A stretch of 64,000 bases of DNA from positions 25,264 to 89,263 of the forward strand of contig NW_001914874.1 of assembly GCF_000208925.1 (NCBI RefSeq), given 5' to 3'. Origin of the DNA: Entamoeba histolytica HM-1:IMSS. Lineage: Eukaryota > Evosea > Mastigamoebida > Endamoebidae. Both the position numbers and the translations under genes were made by a program. How positions within the stretch are numbered: position 1 is the stretch's first letter; each line of letters opens with the position of its first letter. This document shows, piece by piece, positions 31,926-41,639 of the stretch. The notes under the pieces were generated by a model. The model was not told the origin of the DNA. It worked only from the letters and a program-made list of their open reading frames with translations, and did not search any database.

Positions 31926-33045
31926 TGGTATTTGAATTTTTATTTTAAGATTTCGTTAAATCTCTTTATTAAAGAAAATGATGTTTAATAAATTTTTTTC
32001 TAGTTTTTAACTTTTTTGTTGTTATAAATGACTTTAATTTTATTTTATTTGAAAAATAGTATTATAACAAGTAAAGTTACTTGTTGAAAAATTCAAGAGA
32101 ATATATAGAATTATAGTAAAAATAATACTAAAGATATAACTTTCTCTGATTATTTTATGAAAAAAAAATTATTTTAAGTTTATTAAATATTTATAATTTG
32201 TTTTTTTTATTGTAGTATTTTCCTAATTATTTACTTTATTACTGGATATTTTAAAGAAAATATAATTTTTGTTTGGACAAAATAATGTAGTTTATTTGTT
32301 TTTCTAATACACTCAATTTTATGCTTTATAGTTTGTTTAGAATATGTTAATATCATTTTTTTATTTAAATCAATTTTTTGTTTTTTATTCAAATCATATT
32401 TTGTTTTGTTTTAATTTCATTATTTTTACTATTACTTTGATTAACAACAGAATGATTTATTAATCTAATTCATTGTATTAATTAAAACACTATTCAAAAT
32501 TATTTGTATTACTTTTGATTGGTTCCTAACTTTATTGACTCTCTTTGTATTTCCAAGTATTTCCTTTCATTTAAGAATGAATAAAATCAAACACATTCAC
32601 ATGAATTTTACAATGAATAACAAAAATATTGATAATAACAAAATAAAAATGAATTAAAAATGGAATATTCCAATAAAGATCTTAAAAAGAATAAAAATAA
32701 GAAAAACAAAAATATATACTGATAAATAATAAAAATACATAAATATTGTTTTTTTTTATCATAAACTTTATCATTAGATAAATTTCAATAGAACAAATCA
32801 AATATATTTTATCATAAAACTGAAATAGTAGTGTAAAGTGATTAATCAATTATTTAAAGAATTTTAAAATATATAAAGTTTATTTTTGTTGGATTATAAG
32901 GTTAAATAAAAATTATTTTTAAATATTTTTGTTAGTAATTCATGTAGTATTTGAAAATAAAAAGTATCTTTATGTTCTTTTATTTTGAATTTTTTATGGT
33001 TTTAGAAAGAACTTTATTTCATAGTAAATATTTTAAACATCATTA
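31926..33045. other. AT-rich divergent intergenic region
   Basis: No gene-like frame is visible in these 1.1 kb. The left half is T-rich and the right half A-rich, as expected for two divergent promoters. Confidence 0.5.
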
Positions 33046-33723
33046 ATGAATAGTTTATTATCAAATTATTTTGAATCTTCTGAAACCAATGGAAAAGATG
33101 AAATAACTCAACTTGATAATGAAATTAACTATTATGGATTGCAGTATATTGCTGAACAAACTCCATTTGAGGTTAATATGAAAGGAAATGTTGTTGAGTT
33201 CTCAGTTAGTGTTTTACCTCAATACGCTGGTAAATTATATATTTCTTTGACTCTCTATAACCAAAAAGAGGCTATTCAAAATTATCCTACATTCAGTTGT
33301 TTGTCTGAAGGAAAAACAAAGTCTTCATTTGAACTTCAACAAAAAGGATATTATCAAATTCATTTAAAGAAAGGAACAGAAAATGTGAAATCAATAAAAA
33401 TTCAATTTTCACTTCAACAACTTTATTTACAAGTCGTTAATTATAACTCTCTTTTCATAAAATTGAATGAACGTTCACATAAAGGAGACACTATAGTGAT
33501 TACACAACAACCATCACCTAAGTTAAAAGAACATCTTGAACAAACACATGAAAAAATATATAAATATCCTTTAGAAGATGGTGTTATTTTATTTCATATT
33601 AATTTACCTAATACTATTAATAATCAACATAGTCTTTGGTGTTGTTTCTATTACTCAACAAATAAGATATCAGGTTCACCAATTGTGCTTGCATTTAGTT
33701 ATTTCCAAGTCCCATTCCATTAG
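33046..33723 (+). CDS. Hypothetical beta-rich protein
   Basis: I do not recognise this 225-residue protein. It is predicted cytosolic: there is no signal peptide or membrane span. The sequence alternates hydrophobic and polar residues in segments such as NVVEFSVSVLPQYAGKLYISLTLYN and YYQIHLKKGTENVKSIKIQFSL, suggesting beta sandwich folding, with a possible second sheet at SLWCCFYYSTNKISGSPIVLAFSYFQV. It could be an immunoglobulin- or arrestin-like fold; this is a guess from pattern only. It is intron-less with the ATG after an A/T-rich leader. Confidence 0.55.
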   Translation: MNSLLSNYFESSETNGKDEITQLDNEINYYGLQYIAEQTPFEVNMKGNVVEFSVSVLPQYAGKLYISLTLYNQKEAIQNYPTFSCLSEGKTKSSFELQQKGYYQIHLKKGTENVKSIKIQFSLQQLYLQVVNYNSLFIKLNERSHKGDTIVITQQPSPKLKEHLEQTHEKIYKYPLEDGVILFHINLPNTINNQHSLWCCFYYSTNKISGSPIVLAFSYFQVPFH

Positions 33724-33951
33724 TAGATGATTTTTTTTTCGTTAATGTTAGTTTTTGTAAGAACTTTTTGAATGTTTTTTTTTAAAAAAGAGAAAAAGAA
33801 GAATGAGTTAAACAATAAAAATCAAGAAGGTGTTAATTTTAGTATTTCCAAGGTGTGGCAAATTAGTTACTTATAAACTTAAATTAGAAAATGACGTGGC
33901 ATATCACTAATAAAGTATCTGAAATTACTAAATATTCACTCAGTTTAGGTT

Positions 33952-34122
33952 ATGGGAGACGACGACATTATCATTATCATCCTTTGTATCTTTATTCCAC
34001 CATTGGCTATTTGGTGGAAGACTAAAGAAGTTGGAATGGACTTCATTATTTGCTTATTATTATGGCTTATTTGTTGCTGGATTGGAGGTGTGATTTACGC
34101 TTTCTTTAAGTGTTTTGCTTAA
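33952..34122 (+). CDS. Pmp3/UPF0057 family plasma-membrane proteolipid (56 residues)
   Basis: This small gene encodes a 56-residue double-span protein: MGDDD, then [17 protein letters not shown], a short loop (KTKEVGMDF), then [21 protein letters not shown] and KCFA. The IPPLA and WIGGVIYA motifs are those of Pmp3, which in yeast and plants limits cation leak across the plasma membrane under salt stress. The codon use is GC-richer than the surroundings, fitting real coding. About 60 bases upstream is a TGACGTGG motif (33892..33899), and an initiator-like AATATTCAC lies about 20 bases before the ATG. Confidence 0.9.
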   Translation: MGDDDIIIIILCIFIPPLAIWWKTKEVGMDFIICLLLWLICCWIGGVIYAFFKCFA

Positions 34123-35021
34123 GTCTAATTAAATTTTAGTCTATACTTTATTTATTTACAGTTAAGATAAATAATTATTTTAGTTTGTATATAAAAAGAA
34201 TTGTATTTAATGTATTTGTTGATCATTTTTATACAGACTAAGGAGGATTACAAGAAAAATTTTAATAAGTTAGAGTGGAATGTTTGTTAAACAAAAAGTA
34301 GTTTAAAACTACTTAAAATAGTCAATTTTTAATTTAAATTAATTGTAGGAGTTGTTGGTTATGTGTTTGAGTAAGTTTAAATTGTTAATTTACTAAAACA
34401 TGACGAAATCATTTTTTCATAACAAAAAAAAATTATTTGAATTATTAATTTACATAACTAAGAATAGTTTAGTTTAATATGTTGTTATTGAAGATTAGTC
34501 TCACTAAACATTATGATTTTCTTCATGTATCATTAATTGATACTTTTTTCTAAAAATTATAAATATTTTTAGTTCTTTTTAGTGTTTCTAAAAACTTCTT
34601 ACGATGTTATTAAAATAAAGAGATACAAACTTTTATTACAATAAAATATTAAATGTTACTTTTACAAAATAAAAACTTGACACTAATTTAATTAATAAGA
34701 TATCATATAGTTTATTGTCTTAATGAACTGTTTTTTTTTTATTAATTAATACAAATTTGTTTACAAGTTAGTGGTAATTGAAAAATAAAAAACATCTAAT
34801 TTTACCCAAGTGTGAAGTTTACTAAATATAAACAAATTTAAATAGAAATTATCTCTGCTCCAAAGAAAATAATAAAATAGAAAATTTAAAAATTTAAATT
34901 ATTTTTTATAATATTAAATAGTTTAATTTAATAAAGAATTTAAAGGAATAAGAAATATGATAAAATTAGATTTATTTGAATTAGAAAAAAGTATTTTTAT
35001 ACTTAAAATTTAGTTGTGATT
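34123..35021. other. Convergent AT-rich intergenic region
   Basis: No gene is seen. It holds the 3' ends of the Pmp3 gene and of the minus-strand gene to its right. Confidence 0.5.
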
Positions 35022-36200
35022 TTATTTTTGAGTTTCAAGATGAGATTGTCTTGAAGTTGAAGACTGAGATAATGCTATTGCACAAAGGAGATGAGTTGCC
35101 GTTTGAAGGTATTCCTTATCTTCTTGATGGTCTTTCATTGCTTCTTTTATAATTTCAGTATAATCAACAACATCTTGAGGACAAATTTTATTTAATTCTA
35201 ATAAAATAAGAAGACAATCTTTATTATCTACGTCTATGTGTTCAAAAATATCTTCAAGTAACCCACTTCTACTAATAACATTCCTTTGAATAGGAGATGA
35301 ACAAAGACTTTTTAGTAATGAAAAAGGTTCAAAATGAGTTAATTGTTTCCATTGGTTATCTTGAAAATCTTCATACCATAAAGGAGAATGAATAATAGCT
35401 TCTACACATTCAAAAGGAATAAAATCAGTATAACTTTGGTCATCTAATAAATTTTTAATTACTAAAAGTAATACTCCAAGACTTCCACATTGTTGAAGTG
35501 ATAAATAATCTTCACAAATATATTCAATAATTCCTGATGTAAACATAGCTTTTCTTATATAATGATCTTCTATTTCAGAATATCTTAATATTAAATATGC
35601 CAATTTCATTTTCTTTGTTAGATTATCATTTGGTGTTTCAATTAAACACTGACATAAATTAAGAATTAATTGTTCATTTTTATATTTACATTTCATTGAA
35701 CAAAAAGCATCTATTGCTAAATCTTCATTTACTTCATTAGAATCTCCAATATGTGAAACAAGAATATCACATAATGAAGTTGAATATTCTAATTTTGTAT
35801 TTTTTGCAATTGCACATAAAATACTTGTTTTTTCACTTTCATTTTCTGTTAGTTTATAACATGCAATAAGTATTTCTGGTGTTATTGGTTTAAGTGGTTT
35901 ATCTACTTTTCTTACTTCATTAATATAATTAAAACTAGAAACACCAAACATAGAAAGACTTTGATTTCTATCACCAATCATTTTTTCAATGTATTGAGAA
36001 TCAATGTCATCATCATAAACATCATCAATTTCAAGTAATCTTGTTTTAATAATTGAAAATAAAAGATGATGAAGGTTTCTATTCTCTAATGTTAATTTTT
36101 CAATAATTTGTTGCTGTGAATCTAATCGCTCTTCAATTTTTCTTATTCTGTCTATAGTTTCATTACCATTTGCTTGAAGAGCATTCATAAGTTCTTGCAT
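35022..36200 (-). CDS. Hypothetical coiled-coil plus helical-repeat protein
   Basis: The 392-residue product opens with a coiled coil (about residues 10-55, with NETIDRIRKIEERLDSQQQIIEKL as clear heptads). The remainder from about residue 100 is a series of helix pairs with LILNLCQCLIE, LAYLILRYSEI and LLVIKNLLDDQ, typical of an ARM/HEAT-like solenoid. No motif names a family. It could be a scaffold protein. Similar proteins with this design are common in Entamoeba; I do not assign a function. Confidence 0.6.
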   Translation of the reverse strand: MQELMNALQANGNETIDRIRKIEERLDSQQQIIEKLTLENRNLHHLLFSIIKTRLLEIDDVYDDDIDSQYIEKMIGDRNQSLSMFGVSSFNYINEVRKVDKPLKPITPEILIACYKLTENESEKTSILCAIAKNTKLEYSTSLCDILVSHIGDSNEVNEDLAIDAFCSMKCKYKNEQLILNLCQCLIETPNDNLTKKMKLAYLILRYSEIEDHYIRKAMFTSGIIEYICEDYLSLQQCGSLGVLLLVIKNLLDDQSYTDFIPFECVEAIIHSPLWYEDFQDNQWKQLTHFEPFSLLKSLCSSPIQRNVISRSGLLEDIFEHIDVDNKDCLLILLELNKICPQDVVDYTEIIKEAMKDHQEDKEYLQTATHLLCAIALSQSSTSRQSHLETQK

Positions 36201-37370
36201 GACTAAAAAAATAAGAACTTTTCTTATTTTTTTTTTTTTAATTTTTTCTTTGAAAATTTTTATAAAAAAATTCTTTGTTGAAATTTGTTATTTAACAAGT
36301 AACTTCAAAAATTGTTCTATGAAACTTACATAAATTTATCTGTCATAAAACCAAAAAAGATAAATACTATTCTGTTTCTAATTAATACTTACTAGTAGTA
36401 ACATTGGATTATATTTACTTTATTAGCAGTTATATAATTTTCTTTTTCTTTTTATTAATGAATTTAACAAAAATAGTTTTAATTTATGTTATTTGTCATA
36501 ATAAACTTATATGAATAATCCATTCAATGTGAAGAATTAATCCAAAAGTTGTACATATTTAATAGTTAAATTATCAGTAAAATTTAACACAAATACATTT
36601 TATGTATTAGAGAAGGTTTTTCTTCTTCAAATTTTAATCTAATATGAATTTATTAATTTAAAAAAAAACATTTATTATGAAAATAAAAAATACTAACATT
36701 TAAAAAACTAATAGAAGATAAGAAGTTGAGTCACACATATGTTTATTAAAACTAGAAATTATTTATACTAAATGTTTCTATTCTCAATTCATTTATACTT
36801 CTAGTGAAGCATACTTATATTGATAATGAACTATGCCGTTGAGATTATAATCAAAATACAGAGAAAAGATTATGTAAAGTACTTAAGCGCTTTCTTAACA
36901 TCTTTCTTAAGAGAGGTATCTGGTACTTCCAACTTACTTTTCAAACAAAGAAAATGAAACACCTAAGAAGATGTACAAAATGATCTTTCTTTGTTTAATT
37001 TTTCAAGTTTTTTTTTCAAATTAATTTGACACTCCAAAAAGAAAAAACAAAAATTATCTTTAGGCAATAAATTTAACATGAAATTGATGTAAATGTCCCA
37101 AAGTTTTCTTTATTTATCAGAAGACTTAACTGTAGAAATATATTCATAAACACGTTCATTTATACCATTATCAAAAACAAACAAAATAGAACAAAAAAGG
37201 CATAAGCATAAATTGAATTGATATAAACAAATTGTAGAAGTTACTGAAAGAGATAATTAGTTATTATTAATTTCTTTTTATTGTCTAATGTCTTTAAAAA
37301 TATAATATTCTTATTTAAGAACTATAAAAAAGAACTTAAAACTAAAAAAAAATATATTTTTATAGTTAAG
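36201..37370. other. Intergenic region with short coding-like scraps on the minus strand
   Basis: No complete gene is seen in 1.17 kb. On the minus strand, two stretches have gene-like codon use and end in stops: one ending at 36870..36872 reads PDTSLKKDVKKALKYFT, another near 37125-37185 reads NGINERVYEYISTVKSSDK. They do not join into one frame by a standard intron that I could find and may be a relic or a small multi-exon gene. Confidence 0.4.
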
Positions 37371-38093
37371 ATGAAGGTGTTATTAATTTTTTGTGTATTA
37401 CTTGCTGTTAATGCAGAAGACCGTTTTGTAAATCATAGAGTCCATCGTTTTATTAATGGTAGATGGTTTGAAAAATACAGTCGTAAACATCAAAATAATG
37501 TTAGAGCTTTATACACCCAATTGAAACAAACAGTTAAAATGATTCGAAAAATTGAAAGAACAATGGCAAATAAACCAATTAATGAAAAGAGAGGAATGAT
37601 GAAACAATTAGTTGTATTAAGAAAACAAGCCGCTGAAATCCGTAGAGCATTGGCTGAACAAATTCGTTCAATTAGAAAAATTAGAAGAACCCAAAGAAAG
37701 AGATTAAGAAGACAAAGAAGAGTTGCAGGAAAAACTGTTAGAAGACATTTAAGACAATTAATGAAAGATATAAGAAGACAATACAGAAATAAACCAAGAG
37801 AATTCTATCAACAATTTAAAAGTCAATCAAGAAAAGTTTTTAATATGAGAAGATGTCAAAAATTCCACAAATTATGCAAAAAGATAATGAGAAGATTTAA
37901 TCACAAAGCCAGAAGAGTTCAATCTAAATTAGAACGTGTTATTCAATTACGAAAACATATATCTACTGTTGCTCATAAGAAAGTTTCTAAAGCAGTAAAA
38001 TCTAGTTTATATCATTTTGAAAAACATTACAAATCAATGGATAAGAATCATGCTATGATTAAGAATGCCTTCATGCAAACAAAATGCAAATAA
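37371..38093 (+). CDS. Secreted arginine-rich basic helical protein
   Basis: This 240-residue protein starts with a clean signal peptide (MKVLLIFCVLLAVNA, cleavage before EDR); the ATG at 37371 is preferred because the frame upstream lacks another ATG and the signal peptide starts here. The mature part is extremely basic, with runs such as RSIRKIRRTQRKRLRRQRR (about residues 103-121) and mostly helical. Three late cysteines (RCQKFHKLC and the C-terminal TKCK) could form a disulphide. It may bind nucleic acid, glycans or membranes outside the cell or in vacuoles; no family is recognised. Its design (signal peptide plus Arg/Lys rod) echoes the coiled-coil protein at 16788. Confidence 0.72.
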   Translation: MKVLLIFCVLLAVNAEDRFVNHRVHRFINGRWFEKYSRKHQNNVRALYTQLKQTVKMIRKIERTMANKPINEKRGMMKQLVVLRKQAAEIRRALAEQIRSIRKIRRTQRKRLRRQRRVAGKTVRRHLRQLMKDIRRQYRNKPREFYQQFKSQSRKVFNMRRCQKFHKLCKKIMRRFNHKARRVQSKLERVIQLRKHISTVAHKKVSKAVKSSLYHFEKHYKSMDKNHAMIKNAFMQTKCK

Positions 38094-38211
38094 ATTGATT
38101 TGTTATTTTCATATTATTGTTATATAAAACATTCTAAGATAAGGAAATAAATTAAAAGAGAAGAAAACTGATGAAACTAAAAATACCATCTTTAAATTAA
38201 GTTAAGTCATT

Positions 38212-40038
38212 ATGAAAACACCAAATAAAGAGCTTCATATTTACATTACTGGACCATCTCATCATGGAATTCATCAATTTTTCCAAGCATTTGACTTTGT
38301 TGGAAAAGGTGAAAAGGAGGTTAAACTAAATACTATTGATTTTAGAAGACATGTTGTTAGTCATTGTATTCAAGGGATTATTAGACTTGTAGATATTGTA
38401 GAAGATGTAAAAGAAGACAATGAAATTATTCCATTTGATATTACCCCTTTAATAAAAGTTCTTGAAAGTTCTAAAACTATGCAACGATTACATACTTCAA
38501 TTGATATTAAAATGGATCCTGCATGGAAAGAATTGATGACTCTAATACAAGACATTTGGTTTAATCCAATTATTCAAAAATATAATTGTCCTCCATATCA
38601 TGAGGATATTCATTTCTTATCATATTTAATTCCTCATATGTCTAAATTTTTATCAGTTGAATATATTCCTACAATAAATGATTTATACTACTGTCCTCCA
38701 ATAAGTCCAATTCAAATGTCACAATTTATTCATAACGATGTTAATATTTATTTATCTACATGGAATCCACCTCCAACATTAGACATGAATCAAATTCAAC
38801 TTGGAAATCCTTCAATAATAATTATTCCGGTTTTACTTGACAATTATTGTTTTGTTGAACCAGAAGGAAATTGTTTACTTAGAGTTATTTCTACATTGAA
38901 ACGAATAACAACAACTACTGACCATCCCTTTGAAAGTAAAGGAATGTATATATTCCTTATAAAGAAGCATTTTGATGAATTAATAAAGAGATATCCATTA
39001 AAAAATTGTTTTCCTGAATACGATGGTAGTATTAGTGAAATCAATTTTATTAAACAACAATTTAAATTTAGTAAACCATTTATGACAGGGGAAGTAGGTA
39101 TTATAGTTTCTAATATTCCTGACCCCAATTCATTACTCAAAATTCCACGTGCAATTTATCCAGTTATAGAAAAAGAGGCAAAATTAAAAAATGAAAAAAT
39201 TAATGTTAATGAAGAAAAAGAGTCATTTAAAGTCTTTAACTATCAATTTAAAGAAAGTAAAAAAGTTAAATGTATTACTGGAATGATTTCTTTACAAGGT
39301 AAACGACCAACAAATGAAGATACTGAAATTGTTAAAGATAAAATAAAGAAGGATAAAATTAAATTTGGACTTTATGCAGTGTTTGATGGACATGGAGGAA
39401 GTGGAACTTCACAAGCTGCAATAAGTGTTGTTGAAGAAGAACTTATGAAAAGTGAATTGATGAAGAAGAAAATGTATGAAGAGATGATGAATGAAATTTT
39501 CAGTAAAAGTGATAAAATATTATGTAATACTGTTTATGATAATTCAGGATGTACAGCAGCAGTTGTTTTGGTGATTGGTAGGTTTTTAATTTGTGCAAAT
39601 GTTGGTGATTCAGAGGTATTAGTTATTTCTGAAGGAAAACAATATGAAGTACTTTCAGTTCAACACAAAGCAAAATTACCAGATGAAAAGAAAAGGATTA
39701 CAAGTCTTGGTGTTCCTGTTTATGGTGGAAGAGTATATGGTAGTTTAGCCGTTTCAAGATCATTAGGTGATAAACAATATAAAGGAGGAAGAGGAGCTGT
39801 AATTTCTACTCCACATGTGAAAGTTTATGAAATGACAAAGAAAGATAAGGCATTTGTAATATCATGTGATGGTATTTATGAAACATTAAATTATGATGAT
39901 GTTGTTGATTGGGTAATTACTGGTATGAAATTAAATAAAGCCCCAACAATAATTGCAGAAAATATTGCGATGGATGCATTAGAAAAAGGGTCTAAAGATA
40001 ACGTTAGTGTTATTGTTTCATTACTTAAATGGAAATAA
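38212..40038 (+). CDS. Degenerate G-alpha domain fused to PP2C protein phosphatase
   Basis: This 608-residue protein has two parts. Residues about 8-325 follow the layout of a heterotrimeric G-protein alpha subunit: an all-helical region with IQDIWFNPIIQKYNCPPY, FLSYLIPHMSKFL and VEYIPTINDLYYCP; then IIIIPVLLDNY, the helix LLRVISTLKRI, GMYIFLIKKHFDELIK and PLKNCFPEYDG. The nucleotide-binding residues are lost: the P-loop reads ITGPSHHGIHQFF with no GKS, and NKKD reads LIKKH. Residues about 350-608 form a PP2C metal-dependent phosphatase with RPTNED, DGHGG (392-396), GDSE, SRSLGD (515-520), SCDGIYE (Asp553) and KDNVS (Asp596) intact. So it is predicted to be an active phosphatase carrying a pseudo-G-alpha regulator or targeting module. 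One exon. Confidence 0.85.
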   Translation: MKTPNKELHIYITGPSHHGIHQFFQAFDFVGKGEKEVKLNTIDFRRHVVSHCIQGIIRLVDIVEDVKEDNEIIPFDITPLIKVLESSKTMQRLHTSIDIKMDPAWKELMTLIQDIWFNPIIQKYNCPPYHEDIHFLSYLIPHMSKFLSVEYIPTINDLYYCPPISPIQMSQFIHNDVNIYLSTWNPPPTLDMNQIQLGNPSIIIIPVLLDNYCFVEPEGNCLLRVISTLKRITTTTDHPFESKGMYIFLIKKHFDELIKRYPLKNCFPEYDGSISEINFIKQQFKFSKPFMTGEVGIIVSNIPDPNSLLKIPRAIYPVIEKEAKLKNEKINVNEEKESFKVFNYQFKESKKVKCITGMISLQGKRPTNEDTEIVKDKIKKDKIKFGLYAVFDGHGGSGTSQAAISVVEEELMKSELMKKKMYEEMMNEIFSKSDKILCNTVYDNSGCTAAVVLVIGRFLICANVGDSEVLVISEGKQYEVLSVQHKAKLPDEKKRITSLGVPVYGGRVYGSLAVSRSLGDKQYKGGRGAVISTPHVKVYEMTKKDKAFVISCDGIYETLNYDDVVDWVITGMKLNKAPTIIAENIAMDALEKGSKDNVSVIVSLLKWK

Positions 40039-40338
40039 AATGCATTGATGTATAATAATTAAGCTAATTTTGTTCTCATCTTATTTTTGATTATTTAATT
40101 AGATTTTTGTTTTATTTCATCAACAACCTCACTCATTTATTCTTTTCATTATGTTTATAACTTAAATTTATAAGTATGTTTAGACTTATTTGTTGTCTGA
40201 ATCTTTTGAATAATTAATAATGAAAAAATAACAATATGAAAATGTAATTCTTCCAATTAATAACAAAACATATTTTTAAATTTTGTTTTAAAAAAAATAA
40301 AAATAAAAAAGAACTTTAAAAAAAAGGAAATACCAAGT

Positions 40339-40614
40339 ATGTCTAATACAATTCCTTCTCTTTCACCTTTACTCATTCAAAAAAATAAAGACACAATTTA
40401 TTGTTGTAAAGTTATTGCAGCTATTGGATGTGGAATTGTAAGTGGTGCATTAGGACTTGTTCATATTCAAGGGTTTATTTTTATGATGGTGATGTATTTA
40501 TTGATATCAATTTTACTTTATTTAAGAGTATTGCCATCAAAAAAAGATTTATTTGAAGGTAGTTATGATGTGTTGTTTGAAGCGTTTTTCCCATTTATTA
40601 TGGTTTGTTATTAA
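40339..40614 (+). CDS. EMC6-like ER membrane complex subunit
   Basis: This 91-residue protein fits EMC6/Rab5IP: a short polar N-terminus, then three hydrophobic spans with GIVSGALGLVHIQGFIFMMVMYLLISILLYLR and a final span ending FFPFIMVCY. The GFIF turn between spans one and two and the short C-terminal YGMVHVY-like end match the family. EMC6 is a core subunit of the ER membrane protein insertase. The similarity is short, so I keep moderate confidence. Confidence 0.65.
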   Translation: MSNTIPSLSPLLIQKNKDTIYCCKVIAAIGCGIVSGALGLVHIQGFIFMMVMYLLISILLYLRVLPSKKDLFEGSYDVLFEAFFPFIMVCY

Positions 40615-40761
40615 TATTATAACAATAAAATTGAACTTATAAATATTAGTCATTTATTTTTGTGTGGACTGTTGTCTATTCCTTAGTTTACATCTATTAA
40701 ATAAGAAATAGAAATACTTAATTGACTTGTACTTGTCATTTTATTCTTTTATTATTTTTTG

Positions 40762-40769
40762 AATGAACT
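40762..40769 (+). promoter_or_regulatory. GAAC core-promoter element (AATGAACT)
   Basis: The sequence is an exact copy of the Entamoeba GAAC consensus, 19 bases before the ATG at 40788. In Entamoeba this element, together with TATA and Inr, controls the rate and site of transcription start. It supports real transcription of the SDR gene. Confidence 0.65.
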
Positions 40770-40787
40770 GAGTAATATTAATCAGTG

Positions 40788-41585
40788 ATGAATTTTGAAG
40801 GAAAGGTTGCATTGATTACTGGAGGAACATCGGGAATTGGAGAAGCTATTGTACGTCAACTCACTGAACAAAAATGTAATGTTATTTTTATTGGAAGAAG
40901 AAAAGAATTAGGTGAGTCTATTTCACATGAATTAAATAATAAACATTTTGGACAAATAGATTTTATTCCTTTTGACGTAACTAATTTCAAAGAGTATGAT
41001 TCATTGGTTCATATTGTTCAAGAAAAGTATAATAGGTTAGATCTTCTTGTTAATAATGCTGGAATAGTTACTTATGACACCTGTGATGAACTGACTGAGG
41101 AAACATTTGATTTAATTTATCAAACAAATGTAAAAAGTGTTTGGCAAATGACAAAACACTTTCATAATTTACTTGAACAAAGTTATGGTGCTGTAGTAAA
41201 TATTGGTAGTGATGTTTCTATTAAAGCTGACCCTCAATATTTTGGATATAGTGATAGTAAGGCTGCAGTTATGCATATTACTAAAATGATGGCACTTCAA
41301 TATGCACCAAATATTCGTATCAATGCTGTTTGTCCAGGTGATACATTTGTTGAAAGATGGATTTCAGATGAAGAATTAGAACGTAGGTTTGGTGAAGAGA
41401 TGGCACATGACAAAAGCATTAGGAAGGAATTAATTGATTCAATGCATCATTCCATTGACATTCCACTACAAAGAGTTGGAGAAGTAAATGATGTTGCAAA
41501 TGCTGTTCTTTTCTTGGGAAGTAATTTAGCTTCATTTATAACAGGAACGTCATTACTTGTTGATGGAGGAGCTTCTATAGTATAA
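40788..41585 (+). CDS. Short-chain dehydrogenase/reductase (SDR), bacterial-type
   Basis: This 265-residue NAD(P)-dependent oxidoreductase has the classical SDR layout: TGGTSGIG cofactor loop near residue 12, DVTN, NNAG, catalytic serine region (GSDVS), YSDSK with the Tyr/Lys pair, PG after strand 6, and DGG near the end. The frame is open one codon upstream (GTG), but ATG at 40788 is used here. The substrate is unknown. It is followed after 54 bases by a peptidase T gene on the same strand. Both families are mainly prokaryotic, so lateral transfer is possible, though SDRs are very widespread. Confidence 0.88.
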   Translation: MNFEGKVALITGGTSGIGEAIVRQLTEQKCNVIFIGRRKELGESISHELNNKHFGQIDFIPFDVTNFKEYDSLVHIVQEKYNRLDLLVNNAGIVTYDTCDELTEETFDLIYQTNVKSVWQMTKHFHNLLEQSYGAVVNIGSDVSIKADPQYFGYSDSKAAVMHITKMMALQYAPNIRINAVCPGDTFVERWISDEELERRFGEEMAHDKSIRKELIDSMHHSIDIPLQRVGEVNDVANAVLFLGSNLASFITGTSLLVDGGASIV

Positions 41586-41639
41586 AATGAATTTTTTTTA
41601 ATTTATTTTTATATAATGTTAATCTTCATAAACTAAATA

